Source: HTCC5015 sp051747425 (lineage in GTDB: Bacteria; Pseudomonadota; Gammaproteobacteria; HTCC5015). From it: a stretch of 64,000 bases of DNA. Below, in pieces: positions 17,297-26,067 of the stretch (position 1 is the stretch's first letter; the number at the start of each line of letters is the position of its first letter). The DNA lies in NCBI GenBank assembly GCA_051747425.1, contig JBNJGD010000009.1:48759-112758 (forward strand). Reading direction: 5' to 3'. Position numbers and translations under genes: made by a program. The notes under the pieces are model-generated. The model saw only the letters and a program-made list of their open reading frames with translations. It was not told the origin of the DNA and ran no database searches.

Positions 17297-19633
17297 TTAA
17301 CTATTTAATTTTAGGGCTTCTTTAACAACAGGGTCATCAGATAATGTCGGAGCAGAAAGTATCCTCTCAACACGCCCTGAAAATTTTCTTACAGGGTGCA
17401 CGACTTTGTTATAAATACTAACCATACCCTCTTTCTGAAGAATAGATAAAACAGGGTTAATACACTCAGAAACCTCTTTTTGGCCTACCCCCCTGCTGAA
17501 AGCTGTGACCTTCCTTCCTGTTCCAGCTTGCTTATACAGTTTTCGTAAAACGGTTAATAAAGCCTTAAGGCCTGGGGCAATTTCAGCATTCAAAACCGCG
17601 TTGTTGGTACCCATGTCATCAAAAGACTCTACTTCACCTCCAATGAAAACGCTTTCAGGCAGGCCTGTGGCGTCAGCCACACCAGATACGCGAGAGATGA
17701 TGCAGTCAGAAAAGGTCAAATTCCAACCACCACAGCCCCTTCCTAATACCACTTCTTCAATAATACACGATCGAAAAGCAAGATTTTTTACCGGAACCTC
17801 CTCAAGATCCACCTTCCCTAAATTAGCTTCTTCCACCAAGAGGCCACGAAAATCAAGGCTCTCACATTCATCAACTTGCGCCATTTCCAGTGCAACAGAA
17901 AAAGCATCAGCAATAAACTGGGGGTCTTTAAGTTGAGAGTTTTTTCCTTCGCCCTCTCTTTCCATTACAGAAATAACAGTTTGAGAATCTCCACCATTGA
18001 TCTGCAAAACATACGCCGCCATAGCAACTGCTTTATTCGGGAGAGCGCTTATGACAACTTTATCCTCAGTCATAAAGTGGCCTAAGACCATTTTAGCAAA
18101 TGCACCACCCTGTAATGCAGCAAGCATATCTTCATCAACAAATGACCTTGCTCCAGGATCAGAGTCACGCTGCGTCAGACCTGGTAATCGTTGAAGTTGC
18201 GCCAACACTGCCTCACCCGCAACTTGTCCTGTCTCTTTAGCGTAAACATCTGAAAGGTCCGTTCCAGTAATAGGCCCAGCCCCCGAAGGTCGAGACCTCA
18301 CGGTAAATGCTAACCGCTCCATAACAGACCGTAATATGTCTGGCTCCATGGCAGCTTTTTCTAGTGCAGCCTCCCTCTGCACTATCAAATCTAAAAAATG
18401 ATTCCATGAGTAACCAAAGCCATAAGATGAGTCAATTTCGAGAACCGACTCAAGTAGTGAATTTTGGGTCAAATACGCTAACAGCAATGGCTTGCGTGGT
18501 AACCAAGCAGGAAGTTGGTGGTCAACCCCGTTACGCTTTAGAAAATCATGCGCACCTTCCTCTGTAAATTCGTCTAGATAGGCAAGAGTGAAATCGTGCG
18601 AATTTAAACCAAGAGCATGGATTAGCTCTTTGTCGTTATCAAAATAATGGTCACGACCACAAATCCACAAACCCACATCATTTGGCATTTTAAGGACAAG
18701 GTCTCGGACACCCTGCAGTGCCTCTCGCCGTGCTTGACGCATGAAGTGCTTTTCATTTAGTCGGCTAATTGATTGGGAGGCAACTTCATCAAAACCATCC
18801 AGCAATACAGTTATCATTCCAGCACGCCATGCTGAAACAAGGTCTTCTTTTGGCGAAAAACCAATAGATCTTGCATGGCGTTCTAGAATTTCATCAAAGT
18901 ATTCTTGGCCCCAGTGCTCTCTAAGATTCAAAGCAACAGGAACATGATTAGTTTCCCCTTTGTAATATAAGCTGGATAATTTTCTGAATACTTCTCGTGT
19001 AGTTAAACTCTTTCCCGAGCCAAATGGTGCGAGCAAGACTACTCTTGCTCCGTCCGTAAGTTTATCTACAAGGTTATTAAGGCTAACAAGCTCTTGATTG
19101 GTGGCAGTTCTAGGAGTTGTTGCGTTTTTGGGTATTTTATTTGCCCGGATAGGCAAAGGGACATAAGCATTTGGAGCAAACTCCGACGAATTATCTGACG
19201 GGTTTCTAGCTGACCCAAATGGTGCAATTGCTCGCTTTGTTAAGTAAGAGGCACCGTCAAAAAATCTGCGTCTAAACTGGTCTAAGGTTAAGGCTGTAAC
19301 ATTATTTTTACGAGCAAATTCAATATGTTCTGCGTCAAGCTGTGACTGTGTTATAAACCACTTAGCTACTGCTAATGCCTTTTTCCTTTCAATCGTCTCA
19401 GCTGCATTTAGTTTCTTTACATCAGATTTAACCTTGTTGAGCTTCGTACTAGTTGTAACCATCATGAGATGAGTAATGTCACGTAACCTTACTAGGCCAT
19501 CAAGCTCACTAATCACCGGGTCATTCGTATAATGCGCTGGTTGGCAAACTCCTGAATCTTGGCGCCAAATTGCATCCGCAATTCTCCTAACCTCGGCTTC
19601 AAAGCTCATATTTTGTTTATGGTTTCCGCTCAT
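17297..19633 (-). CDS. NACHT STAND NTPase, probable anti-phage defence protein
   Basis: A 778-residue protein. Residues 1-140 resemble a restriction-endonuclease-like domain (ELDGLVRLRDITHLMMVTTSTKL, then KSDVKKL and a helical KKALAVAKWFITQ). The expected E-x-K of the active site is not seen, so it may be inactive. A linker follows, then a NACHT NTPase with Walker A APFGSGKS (Lys208) and Walker B TVLLDGFDEV (residues 275-284). Beyond it are a helical region, a pentapeptide-like stretch (about 590-650; FRGLLVEEANLGKVDL) and a C-terminal winged-helix-like part (about 670-760). No membrane segment is seen. The gene is visibly AT-rich: bases 17341-17400 are 43% GC, against 73% for 20041-20100. 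GGAG precedes the ATG. bNACHT and Avs proteins of this class trigger abortive infection on sensing phage; that role here is inference. Confidence 0.82.
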   Translation of the reverse strand: MSGNHKQNMSFEAEVRRIADAIWRQDSGVCQPAHYTNDPVISELDGLVRLRDITHLMMVTTSTKLNKVKSDVKKLNAAETIERKKALAVAKWFITQSQLDAEHIEFARKNNVTALTLDQFRRRFFDGASYLTKRAIAPFGSARNPSDNSSEFAPNAYVPLPIRANKIPKNATTPRTATNQELVSLNNLVDKLTDGARVVLLAPFGSGKSLTTREVFRKLSSLYYKGETNHVPVALNLREHWGQEYFDEILERHARSIGFSPKEDLVSAWRAGMITVLLDGFDEVASQSISRLNEKHFMRQARREALQGVRDLVLKMPNDVGLWICGRDHYFDNDKELIHALGLNSHDFTLAYLDEFTEEGAHDFLKRNGVDHQLPAWLPRKPLLLAYLTQNSLLESVLEIDSSYGFGYSWNHFLDLIVQREAALEKAAMEPDILRSVMERLAFTVRSRPSGAGPITGTDLSDVYAKETGQVAGEAVLAQLQRLPGLTQRDSDPGARSFVDEDMLAALQGGAFAKMVLGHFMTEDKVVISALPNKAVAMAAYVLQINGGDSQTVISVMEREGEGKNSQLKDPQFIADAFSVALEMAQVDECESLDFRGLLVEEANLGKVDLEEVPVKNLAFRSCIIEEVVLGRGCGGWNLTFSDCIISRVSGVADATGLPESVFIGGEVESFDDMGTNNAVLNAEIAPGLKALLTVLRKLYKQAGTGRKVTAFSRGVGQKEVSECINPVLSILQKEGMVSIYNKVVHPVRKFSGRVERILSAPTLSDDPVVKEALKLNS

Positions 19634-19750
19634 CCCAACTCCATCAACAACGCGCTAGACATTCAAATAGGTGGCTATTTTCTAGACCACAACTCCATTT
19701 TGCATTTGTATAATCTAACATAATTTCACATTACGACGTATTCGATACTC

Positions 19751-19765
19751 TTGTCGTTATGACAA
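19751..19765. promoter_or_regulatory. Short inverted repeat upstream of the NACHT gene
   Basis: TTGTC and GACAA arms separated by five bases, in the AT-rich 210-base divergent region between the NACHT start (19633, minus) and aguB (19844, plus). It could be an operator; short inverted repeats also arise by chance in AT-rich DNA. The rest of the divergent region holds no open frame worth calling. Confidence 0.25.
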
Positions 19766-19802
19766 ATATTAGCAACCTTTTCTAACTTCCAACTCGCAAT
19801 GC

Positions 19803-19822
19803 GGGGGGGGCGGCTTTATAAT
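19803..19822 (+). promoter_or_regulatory. Putative aguB promoter with an eight-G tract
   Basis: A perfect -10 hexamer TATAAT (19817-19822) lies 22 bases before the aguB GTG. A run of eight G's (19803-19810) falls where the spacer to a -35 element would be. I see no good -35 match. The tract length would change promoter spacing if it slips. Confidence 0.45.
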
Positions 19823-19843
19823 CCACCGCCCACAGGAGACGCC

Positions 19844-20746
19844 GTGAAAGTTGCTGCGATACAAGCTGCCGCACTCGCTTCGCCGGAGGCCATGCTGGCC
19901 CATCTGGAGGCCGAGGTGCGCCTGGCGGCGGCGGACGGCGCCCGCCTGATCGTGCTGCAGGAGCTGCACAATACCTTCTATTTCTGCTGCGAACTGGACC
20001 CGGCCCACTTCGACCTGGCCGAGCCGGTGCCCGGCCCCAGCAGCGAGCGCCTGGGCGCTCTGGCCCGGGAGCTGGGCGTGGTCATCGTCGCCTCCCTGTT
20101 CGAGCGCCGCGCCGCCGGGCTCTACCACAACACCGCCGTAATCCTGGGCGCCGACGGCGAGATCGCCGGGCGCTTTCGCAAAATGCACATCCCCCACGAT
20201 CCGGGCTTTGAGGAGAAGTACTACTTCACCCCCGGCGATGCCCGGGAAGACGGTTTTACACCCATTGCCGTGACCATCGACGGCGCCCGCATCAATCTGG
20301 GCGTGCTGGTGTGCTGGGACCAGTGGTACCCCGAGGCCGCCCGCATCATGGCCCTCAACGGCGCCGACCTGCTGATCTACCCCACCGCCATCGGCTGGGA
20401 TCCCGAGGACGGCGAAGCCGAACAGGAGCGTCAGCTCGAGGCCTGGCTGACCATCCAGCGCAGCCACGCGGTAGCCAACGGCCTGCCGGTGATCAGCTGC
20501 AACCGGGTCGGTTTTGAGCGGGGTGCCAAAACCACCACGGCGGGCACCACTTTCTGGGGCAACAGCTTTGTCTGCGACGGCATGGGCCACTATCTGGACC
20601 GCGCCGACCACCGGGGCGACCAGCGCGTGCTGGCCGACATCGACCTCAACCAGAGCGAGGCCACGCGCCGCACCTGGCCCTTCCTGCGCGACCGCCGCGT
20701 CGACGCCTACGGCGATATTCTCAAGCGCTTCAAAGGTAATGACTGA
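19844..20746 (+). CDS. aguB: N-carbamoylputrescine amidase
   Basis: A nitrilase-superfamily amidase of 300 residues that hydrolyses N-carbamoylputrescine to putrescine, CO2 and ammonia, completing the route begun by AguA. The catalytic triad is visible: Glu40 (LQELHNTFYF), Lys113 (FRKMHIPHD) and Cys157 (VLVCWDQWYPE). I chose the GTG at 19844 over an in-frame ATG 45 bases earlier because CAGGAG sits just before it and MKVAAIQAA is the family N-terminus. The last eight bases overlap the mfd start. Confidence 0.94.
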   Translation: MKVAAIQAAALASPEAMLAHLEAEVRLAAADGARLIVLQELHNTFYFCCELDPAHFDLAEPVPGPSSERLGALARELGVVIVASLFERRAAGLYHNTAVILGADGEIAGRFRKMHIPHDPGFEEKYYFTPGDAREDGFTPIAVTIDGARINLGVLVCWDQWYPEAARIMALNGADLLIYPTAIGWDPEDGEAEQERQLEAWLTIQRSHAVANGLPVISCNRVGFERGAKTTTAGTTFWGNSFVCDGMGHYLDRADHRGDQRVLADIDLNQSEATRRTWPFLRDRRVDAYGDILKRFKGND

Positions 20747-23700
20747 CAGCATTCTCGATATCAACGACCTGCCCCAGCACGGCGGCAGCCGCTTCCAGTG
20801 GGGACAGCTCTACGGCAACGCCATGTCGCTGGCCATTGCCGAGGCCGCCCGCCGACACAGCGGGCTCAGTGTGGTGGTGGCCGAAAGCCCCCAGCAGGCC
20901 TGGCAACTGGAGCAGGCCATCCGCTTTTTCTACCGCGCCGAGAGCGACGGCAGGGAGGAGGCGCCGATTCTGCACTTTCCCGATTGGGAAACCCTGCCCT
21001 ACGATGTCTTCTCGCCCCACCAGGACATCATCTCGGAGCGTCTCAGCACCCTCTACCAGCTGCCCCGGCTCAAGCGCGGGCTGTTGATCATTCCCGCCAC
21101 CAGCCTGCTGCAGCGGGTGGGACCGGCAAACTACATCGAACAGCAGGCCTTTATGGCCTCGGTGGGCGACACCATCGACATCGACCAACTGCGCCAGCGC
21201 CTCGAACAGGCCGGCTACCAGAGCGTCTCCCAGGTGATGGAGCACGGCGAATTCGCCGTGCGCGGGGCCCTGATCGACCTCTTCCCCATGGGCCAGGAGC
21301 AGCCCTACCGCCTGGACCTGTTTGACGACGAGATCGAAACCATCCGCACTTTCGATCCCGAAACCCAGCGCTCCACCGGCCAGCACCAGTCCATCCGCTG
21401 GCTGCCGGCGCGGGAGTTCCCCTTTAACCGCGACGCCATCGACGCCTTCCGCAGCGCCTGGCGCCAGCGCTTCGAGGGCGACCCGCAAAACGCCATCATT
21501 TACCGCAGCATCAGCGAGGGCAGCTTGCCCTCGGGCATCGAGTATTACCTGCCGCTGTTTTTTGAACACACCGCAACCCTCTTCGACTACCTGCCGGACA
21601 ACGCCCTGTTCTTCTGCGCCGGCGAGCACGAGGGCGCCATCGAACGCTTTGGCGACCAGGTCGAGCAGCGCTATGAGCAGCGCCGACACAACCTCGAGCG
21701 CCCACTGTTGCGCCCCGACGAGCTCTACCTGAGCGGTGAGGAACTGGACGGCGCACTGGCGCATTTCCCCCAGATTCGTCTGCAGCGCAGCGAACTGCCC
21801 GGCGGCCAGGGCCAACGCAACTTCAACACACGGCGACCGCCCTCGCTGCAGCTGGAAGCCCGGGCGGAGTCGCCCAGCGCCCGGCTTCAGGCCCACATCG
21901 AGGAATGTCGCCAAAGTGACCGCCCCCTGTTACTGGTAGCCGAGTCCGCCGGCCGCCGCGAGGGACTGATCGAACTGTTGCGTGGCATCGGCGTTGTGGC
22001 CCACACCCTTCAGGACTGGAGCGAGCTGGGCGACGCCGGGCAACCCATATCGGTCAGCGTGGCACCACTGGAACAAGGCCTGGAACTCCCCGGCCTCTCC
22101 ATCGTCTGCGAGCAACAGATCTACGGCGAGCGAGCCGCCCAGCGTCGCCGGCGCAAGCGCAGTGGCCAGCGCGATGCCGAGGCCATCATCAACAGCCTGG
22201 CCGATCTCAGTATCGGCGCCCCGGTGGTCCACGAGCACAGCGGCGTGGGGCGCTACACCGGTCTGCAAACCCTCAAGATGGGCGAGATCGAGCAGGAGTT
22301 TCTGACCCTCGAGTACGCCAACGAGGACAAACTCTATGTCCCGGTCAGCGACCTGCACCTGGTCACCCGCTTCTCCGGTGCCGACCCGGAATCCGCGCCA
22401 CTGCACAAGCTGGGCTCGGACACCTGGGCCCGACAAAAGGCCAAAGCCGCCAAACAGGCCCGGGATGTGGCCGCCGAACTGCTCGCCATCAACGCCCGCC
22501 GCGCGGCGCGGGTGGGCCGCAGCTTTGTCATTCCCCACCCCGAATACGAGCTGTTTGCCAGCGACTTCCCCTTCGAGGAGACGCCCGACCAGCAGCAGGC
22601 CATTGAGGCGGTGCTCGACGACCTGGTCAGCACACAACCCATGGACCGGGTGGTCTGCGGCGATGTCGGCTTTGGCAAAACCGAGGTCGCCCTGCGCGCC
22701 GCTTTTGTCGCCGCCATGAACCAGCGTCAGGTGTGCATCCTCGTGCCCACCACCCTGCTCGCCCAGCAGCACTATCAAAACTTCAGCGACCGCCTGGCCG
22801 ACTGGCCCATCCGCGTTGAGGCCCTGTCGCGCTTTGGCGGCAAGACAAAACAGGATCAGGTGGTGGCCGGACTCGCCGACGGCAAGGTCGACATTGTCAT
22901 CGGCACCCACAAGCTGCTGCAGGACAATATCCGTTTCAAGGATCTGGGTCTGGTGATCGTCGACGAAGAGCAGCGCTTCGGCGTTCGCCACAAGGAACAG
23001 ATGAAGAAGCTGCGCTCCGAGGTCGACATCCTGACCCTCACCGCCACACCCATCCCGCGCACGCTCAATATGGCCATGTCGGGGCTGCGCGACCTGTCGA
23101 TCATCGCCACCCCGCCCCAACGGCGCACCGGCGTCAAAACCTTTATCAACCAGTGGGACGACGAACTGATCCGCGAGGCCTGCCAGCGGGAGTTGGCCCG
23201 CGGCGGGCAAATCTACTTCGTCCACAACAAGGTCGACAACATCGCCAGCACGGCGGCAAAAATCGAGGAAATCGTGCCCGAGGCGCGCACCGCCGTCGCC
23301 CACGGCCAGATGTCCGAGCGCGAGCTGGAGCAGATCATGCTCGATTTCTACCACCAGCGAGTCAACTTGCTGGTCTGCACCACCATCATCGAGAGCGGTA
23401 TCGATGTGCCCACGGCCAACACCATCATCATCAACCGCGCCGACCGCTTCGGCCTGGCCCAGCTGCACCAGATGCGCGGCCGTGTGGGACGCTCGCACCA
23501 CCGCGCCTACGCCTACCTGATCGCCCCGCCGGAAAAGCTGATGACGCCCGATGCCGCCAAGCGGCTGGAGGCCATCGAGTCTCTGGAAGACCTGGGCGCC
23601 GGCTTCACCCTGGCCACCCACGACCTTGAAATCCGCGGCGCCGGCGAACTGTTGGGCGCCGAACAGAGCGGCCAGATTCAGGAAGTCGGCTTTACCCTCT

Positions 23701-24224
23701 ACACCGAGTTGCTCGACCGCGCGGTCAAGGCCTTCAAGAACGGCGAGGAATTCGACGCCGAGCTGCCCACCGACAGCGGCCCCAAAATCGATCTGGGCAT
23801 CCCCGCCCTGCTGCCCTCCGACTTCGTCCCCGATGTCCATATGCGCCTGATGCTCTACAAGCGCATCGCCGGTGCCGAAGACAGCGAGGCTCTCAGGGAC
23901 ATCCAGGTGGAACTGATCGACCGCTTTGGCCTGCTGCCCGAGGCGGCCAAAAACCTGATGACGGTGAGCGAGTTCAAATTGCAGGCAAAGCACCTGGGGC
24001 TGGCCGCCATCGACGCCGGGCGCCGCGGCGGCCGCGTCGAGTTCAAGAGCGATACCCGGGTCGACCCGGGCACACTGATCGGTTTGATTCAAAAGCGCCC
24101 GGCCACCTACAAGTTGGCCGACGCCCAGACCCTGCGCTTCACCGTGGAACTGGACTCCGATGCAGAGCGCATCGAGTTCGTTTCTGATATGCTGCGGGAC
24201 TTTGATTCCGACGGAACCGAGTGA
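20739..24224 (+). CDS. mfd: Transcription-repair coupling factor Mfd
   Basis: A 1161-residue DNA translocase that removes stalled RNA polymerase and recruits UvrA. In order: UvrB-homology region (residues 1-350; SPHQDIISERLSTLYQLP), a RNA polymerase interacting CarD-like domain (about 470-560; GAPVVHEHSGVGRYTGL), the RecG-like helicase with Walker A CGDVGFGKTEVA, DEEQ box VIVDEEQRFG, TATPIPRT, and the C-terminal TRCF domain. The ATG at 20739 lies within the aguB 3' end, giving an eight-base overlap; the family normally begins about here. It is cotranscribed with csiV. Confidence 0.95.
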   Translation: MTDSILDINDLPQHGGSRFQWGQLYGNAMSLAIAEAARRHSGLSVVVAESPQQAWQLEQAIRFFYRAESDGREEAPILHFPDWETLPYDVFSPHQDIISERLSTLYQLPRLKRGLLIIPATSLLQRVGPANYIEQQAFMASVGDTIDIDQLRQRLEQAGYQSVSQVMEHGEFAVRGALIDLFPMGQEQPYRLDLFDDEIETIRTFDPETQRSTGQHQSIRWLPAREFPFNRDAIDAFRSAWRQRFEGDPQNAIIYRSISEGSLPSGIEYYLPLFFEHTATLFDYLPDNALFFCAGEHEGAIERFGDQVEQRYEQRRHNLERPLLRPDELYLSGEELDGALAHFPQIRLQRSELPGGQGQRNFNTRRPPSLQLEARAESPSARLQAHIEECRQSDRPLLLVAESAGRREGLIELLRGIGVVAHTLQDWSELGDAGQPISVSVAPLEQGLELPGLSIVCEQQIYGERAAQRRRRKRSGQRDAEAIINSLADLSIGAPVVHEHSGVGRYTGLQTLKMGEIEQEFLTLEYANEDKLYVPVSDLHLVTRFSGADPESAPLHKLGSDTWARQKAKAAKQARDVAAELLAINARRAARVGRSFVIPHPEYELFASDFPFEETPDQQQAIEAVLDDLVSTQPMDRVVCGDVGFGKTEVALRAAFVAAMNQRQVCILVPTTLLAQQHYQNFSDRLADWPIRVEALSRFGGKTKQDQVVAGLADGKVDIVIGTHKLLQDNIRFKDLGLVIVDEEQRFGVRHKEQMKKLRSEVDILTLTATPIPRTLNMAMSGLRDLSIIATPPQRRTGVKTFINQWDDELIREACQRELARGGQIYFVHNKVDNIASTAAKIEEIVPEARTAVAHGQMSERELEQIMLDFYHQRVNLLVCTTIIESGIDVPTANTIIINRADRFGLAQLHQMRGRVGRSHHRAYAYLIAPPEKLMTPDAAKRLEAIESLEDLGAGFTLATHDLEIRGAGELLGAEQSGQIQEVGFTLYTELLDRAVKAFKNGEEFDAELPTDSGPKIDLGIPALLPSDFVPDVHMRLMLYKRIAGAEDSEALRDIQVELIDRFGLLPEAAKNLMTVSEFKLQAKHLGLAAIDAGRRGGRVEFKSDTRVDPGTLIGLIQKRPATYKLADAQTLRFTVELDSDAERIEFVSDMLRDFDSDGTE

Positions 24225-24994
24225 TGACACTGCGCCCGTTTTTAATCCACTGTTTACTGCTCCTGCTGGCCCTGCCGGCGGTAGCTCAGGAACCCGACGA
24301 GGACGAGCTCGACTGGTACGAGGTCGAGGTCATTGTGTTCGCCCACGCCCGCGGCGAATACTTCAGCTCGGAGACCTGGTCGCGACAACCGCTGTTTCCG
24401 ACACTGGAGTCGGCCATCGATTTTGACAGCGACAAAGAAGACGAGAGCCGGGACTCACGCTATCGGGAGATGGGCTCGCCGTCCGAGGCTCTGGAAAAGG
24501 ATCTTGAACGCATGGAACGCTCCAGCCGCTACCGCGTTCTCGCCAGCCGCCACTGGCGTCAACCCGGCCTGCCCCTGGACGAAGCCAGCCCGGTGCGCAT
24601 TCACAGCTCGCAAGAACTGACCCCCGAACCGCAGGCGGAAGGGGCACTGCCCCGGTTCTTCGCCGAGGAGGAGGAAACGGCCCGGGACAGCGACGCCCCC
24701 CTGCCCGTCATCGATGGCACTATTACGATCGAACGCAGCCGCTTTCTGCACATTCACGCCGACCTCGTCTACCGCGCCTGGGTCAATTATCAAAAGGCAT
24801 TCCCCGGGAAATCGGGCGAGTCGGAAGACGCCAATATCGAGTTGCGACTGCAAAACGATGAAGAAAACGGGTACATTCAACACTTCGGGCTGCAACAACA
24901 ACGAAAAACGCGCAGCAAGGAAACGCAATTTCTGGATCACCCGATGTTCGGGATTATTGTCCACATAACGCCTGTAGAGGCTAAAGCACGCTAA
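24224..24994 (+). CDS. csiV: CsiV-family periplasmic protein
   Basis: A 256-residue exported protein. After the signal peptide (MTLRPFLIHCLLLLLALPAVA) comes the CsiV hallmark DWYEVEVIVFAHA, and later ERSRFLHIHADLVYR, typical of this family. In Vibrio CsiV binds peptidoglycan and activates the PBP1A synthase through LpoA; here the role is inferred. It starts with ATG overlapping the mfd stop by one base (TGATG); GTG at 24221 is the alternative. The mfd-csiV order is also seen in Pseudomonas. Confidence 0.85.
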   Translation: MTLRPFLIHCLLLLLALPAVAQEPDEDELDWYEVEVIVFAHARGEYFSSETWSRQPLFPTLESAIDFDSDKEDESRDSRYREMGSPSEALEKDLERMERSSRYRVLASRHWRQPGLPLDEASPVRIHSSQELTPEPQAEGALPRFFAEEEETARDSDAPLPVIDGTITIERSRFLHIHADLVYRAWVNYQKAFPGKSGESEDANIELRLQNDEENGYIQHFGLQQQRKTRSKETQFLDHPMFGIIVHITPVEAKAR

Positions 24995-25008
24995 ATCAGA
25001 GGTACACA

Positions 25009-26004
25009 ATGAAATACGCTAGGGGGAAATCTGCTGTCGTCATTGCGGTGGCCGCACTGCTGTTGAGCGGCTGCTCGACCGTCAGGAACTTCTACCTCGA
25101 CCGACCCGGCGAGGTGGCGCGTCAACCCGACCACATGATGCCGCACAAGGATCAGTTGAATCTCAAGGGGCCGGTCAAGTTTGTGACTTATCTGGTCAAC
25201 CGTCGCGATTTTACCGGGCAGGAAGTCACCGACGAACTGACGCTCAGCTTTAACCAAAAGGGCTATATCACCGAAATTCGCGGTGAAGAGCGCCTGCTCA
25301 AAAAATACGGTCAGGTACGCCACTGGAACCTGCCGCCGAATACGCGTATCCGCTATCAGGACGACGATGTGCTGGACAAGATCAGCGACGGTGGCGAAAA
25401 CCCGCGCTACTCCTTTGTCGGCGAGCCACACCACTACGGCAAAAACTCCAACAACCTGAAGGGTTTCTATATTGACCATGTTCGCGATGGCGGCACCAGT
25501 GCGGAGAAAAAGTACCGCACGCTGGAGTACATGGTCTACGCCGGCCCCCGCTACATGGCCCTCAAGCGCAATAATCAGGAGCCCGACCAGACCGAGGCCA
25601 GAATTTTTGAGTTTGACCGCGAAGACCGACTGGTCAAGGTCTACAGCTACGAAGGCAACTACCCGGTAGATCTGGATCCCTACGAGGCCATGTCCAACCC
25701 ACTGGATAACCGTTTTATTATCGAGAAGGAATACGACTACGACTTCAAAGGTCGTCTGGTGCGCGTTGCCGATGCCAAAAACCTGGGCCGCTACAAAACC
25801 GAATGGCGCTACAACTATATCCTCAACACGGATTTCCCCGGTATGGTGGCCAGCTTCAACGACGAGGGCCAGCCTCTCAACAGCACCAATTACTCAAACT
25901 ACAGTAAAGACCAGCATGAAAACTGGGTTGAGCGTACCGCCGCCGTCAAAAACGGCACGGAAACCACGGAAAAGCGGGTAATCACTTACTTTGAAACAGA
26001 GTAA
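25009..26004 (+). CDS. Putative lipoprotein of unknown function
   Basis: A 331-residue protein with a lipoprotein signal: basic start, hydrophobic core VVIAVAALLLSGC, Cys at 22, and no Asp at +2, so an outer-membrane destination is plausible. The mature part is beta-rich and polar with repeated aromatic strand patterns (EYDYDFKGRLVRVADA, EWRYNYILN, RIFEFDREDRLVKVYSYEG) that recall YD-type repeats. It lies 14 bases after csiV with AGAGG upstream of the ATG, and ends at a strong terminator. I do not recognise the family. Confidence 0.8.
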   Translation: MKYARGKSAVVIAVAALLLSGCSTVRNFYLDRPGEVARQPDHMMPHKDQLNLKGPVKFVTYLVNRRDFTGQEVTDELTLSFNQKGYITEIRGEERLLKKYGQVRHWNLPPNTRIRYQDDDVLDKISDGGENPRYSFVGEPHHYGKNSNNLKGFYIDHVRDGGTSAEKKYRTLEYMVYAGPRYMALKRNNQEPDQTEARIFEFDREDRLVKVYSYEGNYPVDLDPYEAMSNPLDNRFIIEKEYDYDFKGRLVRVADAKNLGRYKTEWRYNYILNTDFPGMVASFNDEGQPLNSTNYSNYSKDQHENWVERTAAVKNGTETTEKRVITYFETE

Positions 26005-26030
26005 AAAAAGCCATCATCGGCAAGACAAAA

Positions 26031-26054
26031 GCCCCGCGATCGCGGGGCTTTTTT
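26031..26054. terminator. Bidirectional rho-independent terminator
   Basis: A perfect eight-bp stem GCCCCGCG / CGCGGGGC (26031-26048) with no more than two loop bases, followed by six T's on the plus strand and preceded by four A's. It sits between convergent genes (lipoprotein, plus; SCO1-like, minus) and can end both operons. Confidence 0.9.
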
Positions 26055-26067
26055 ACGCCCGAGGCAT

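Noticed and set aside
17297..20746. An integrative element carrying the NACHT gene
   Set aside because: No integrase, transposase, tRNA site or flanking direct repeats could be found; only base composition suggests transfer.
21930..24230. A 766-codon minus-strand frame
   Set aside because: Antisense to mfd; no recognisable domains.
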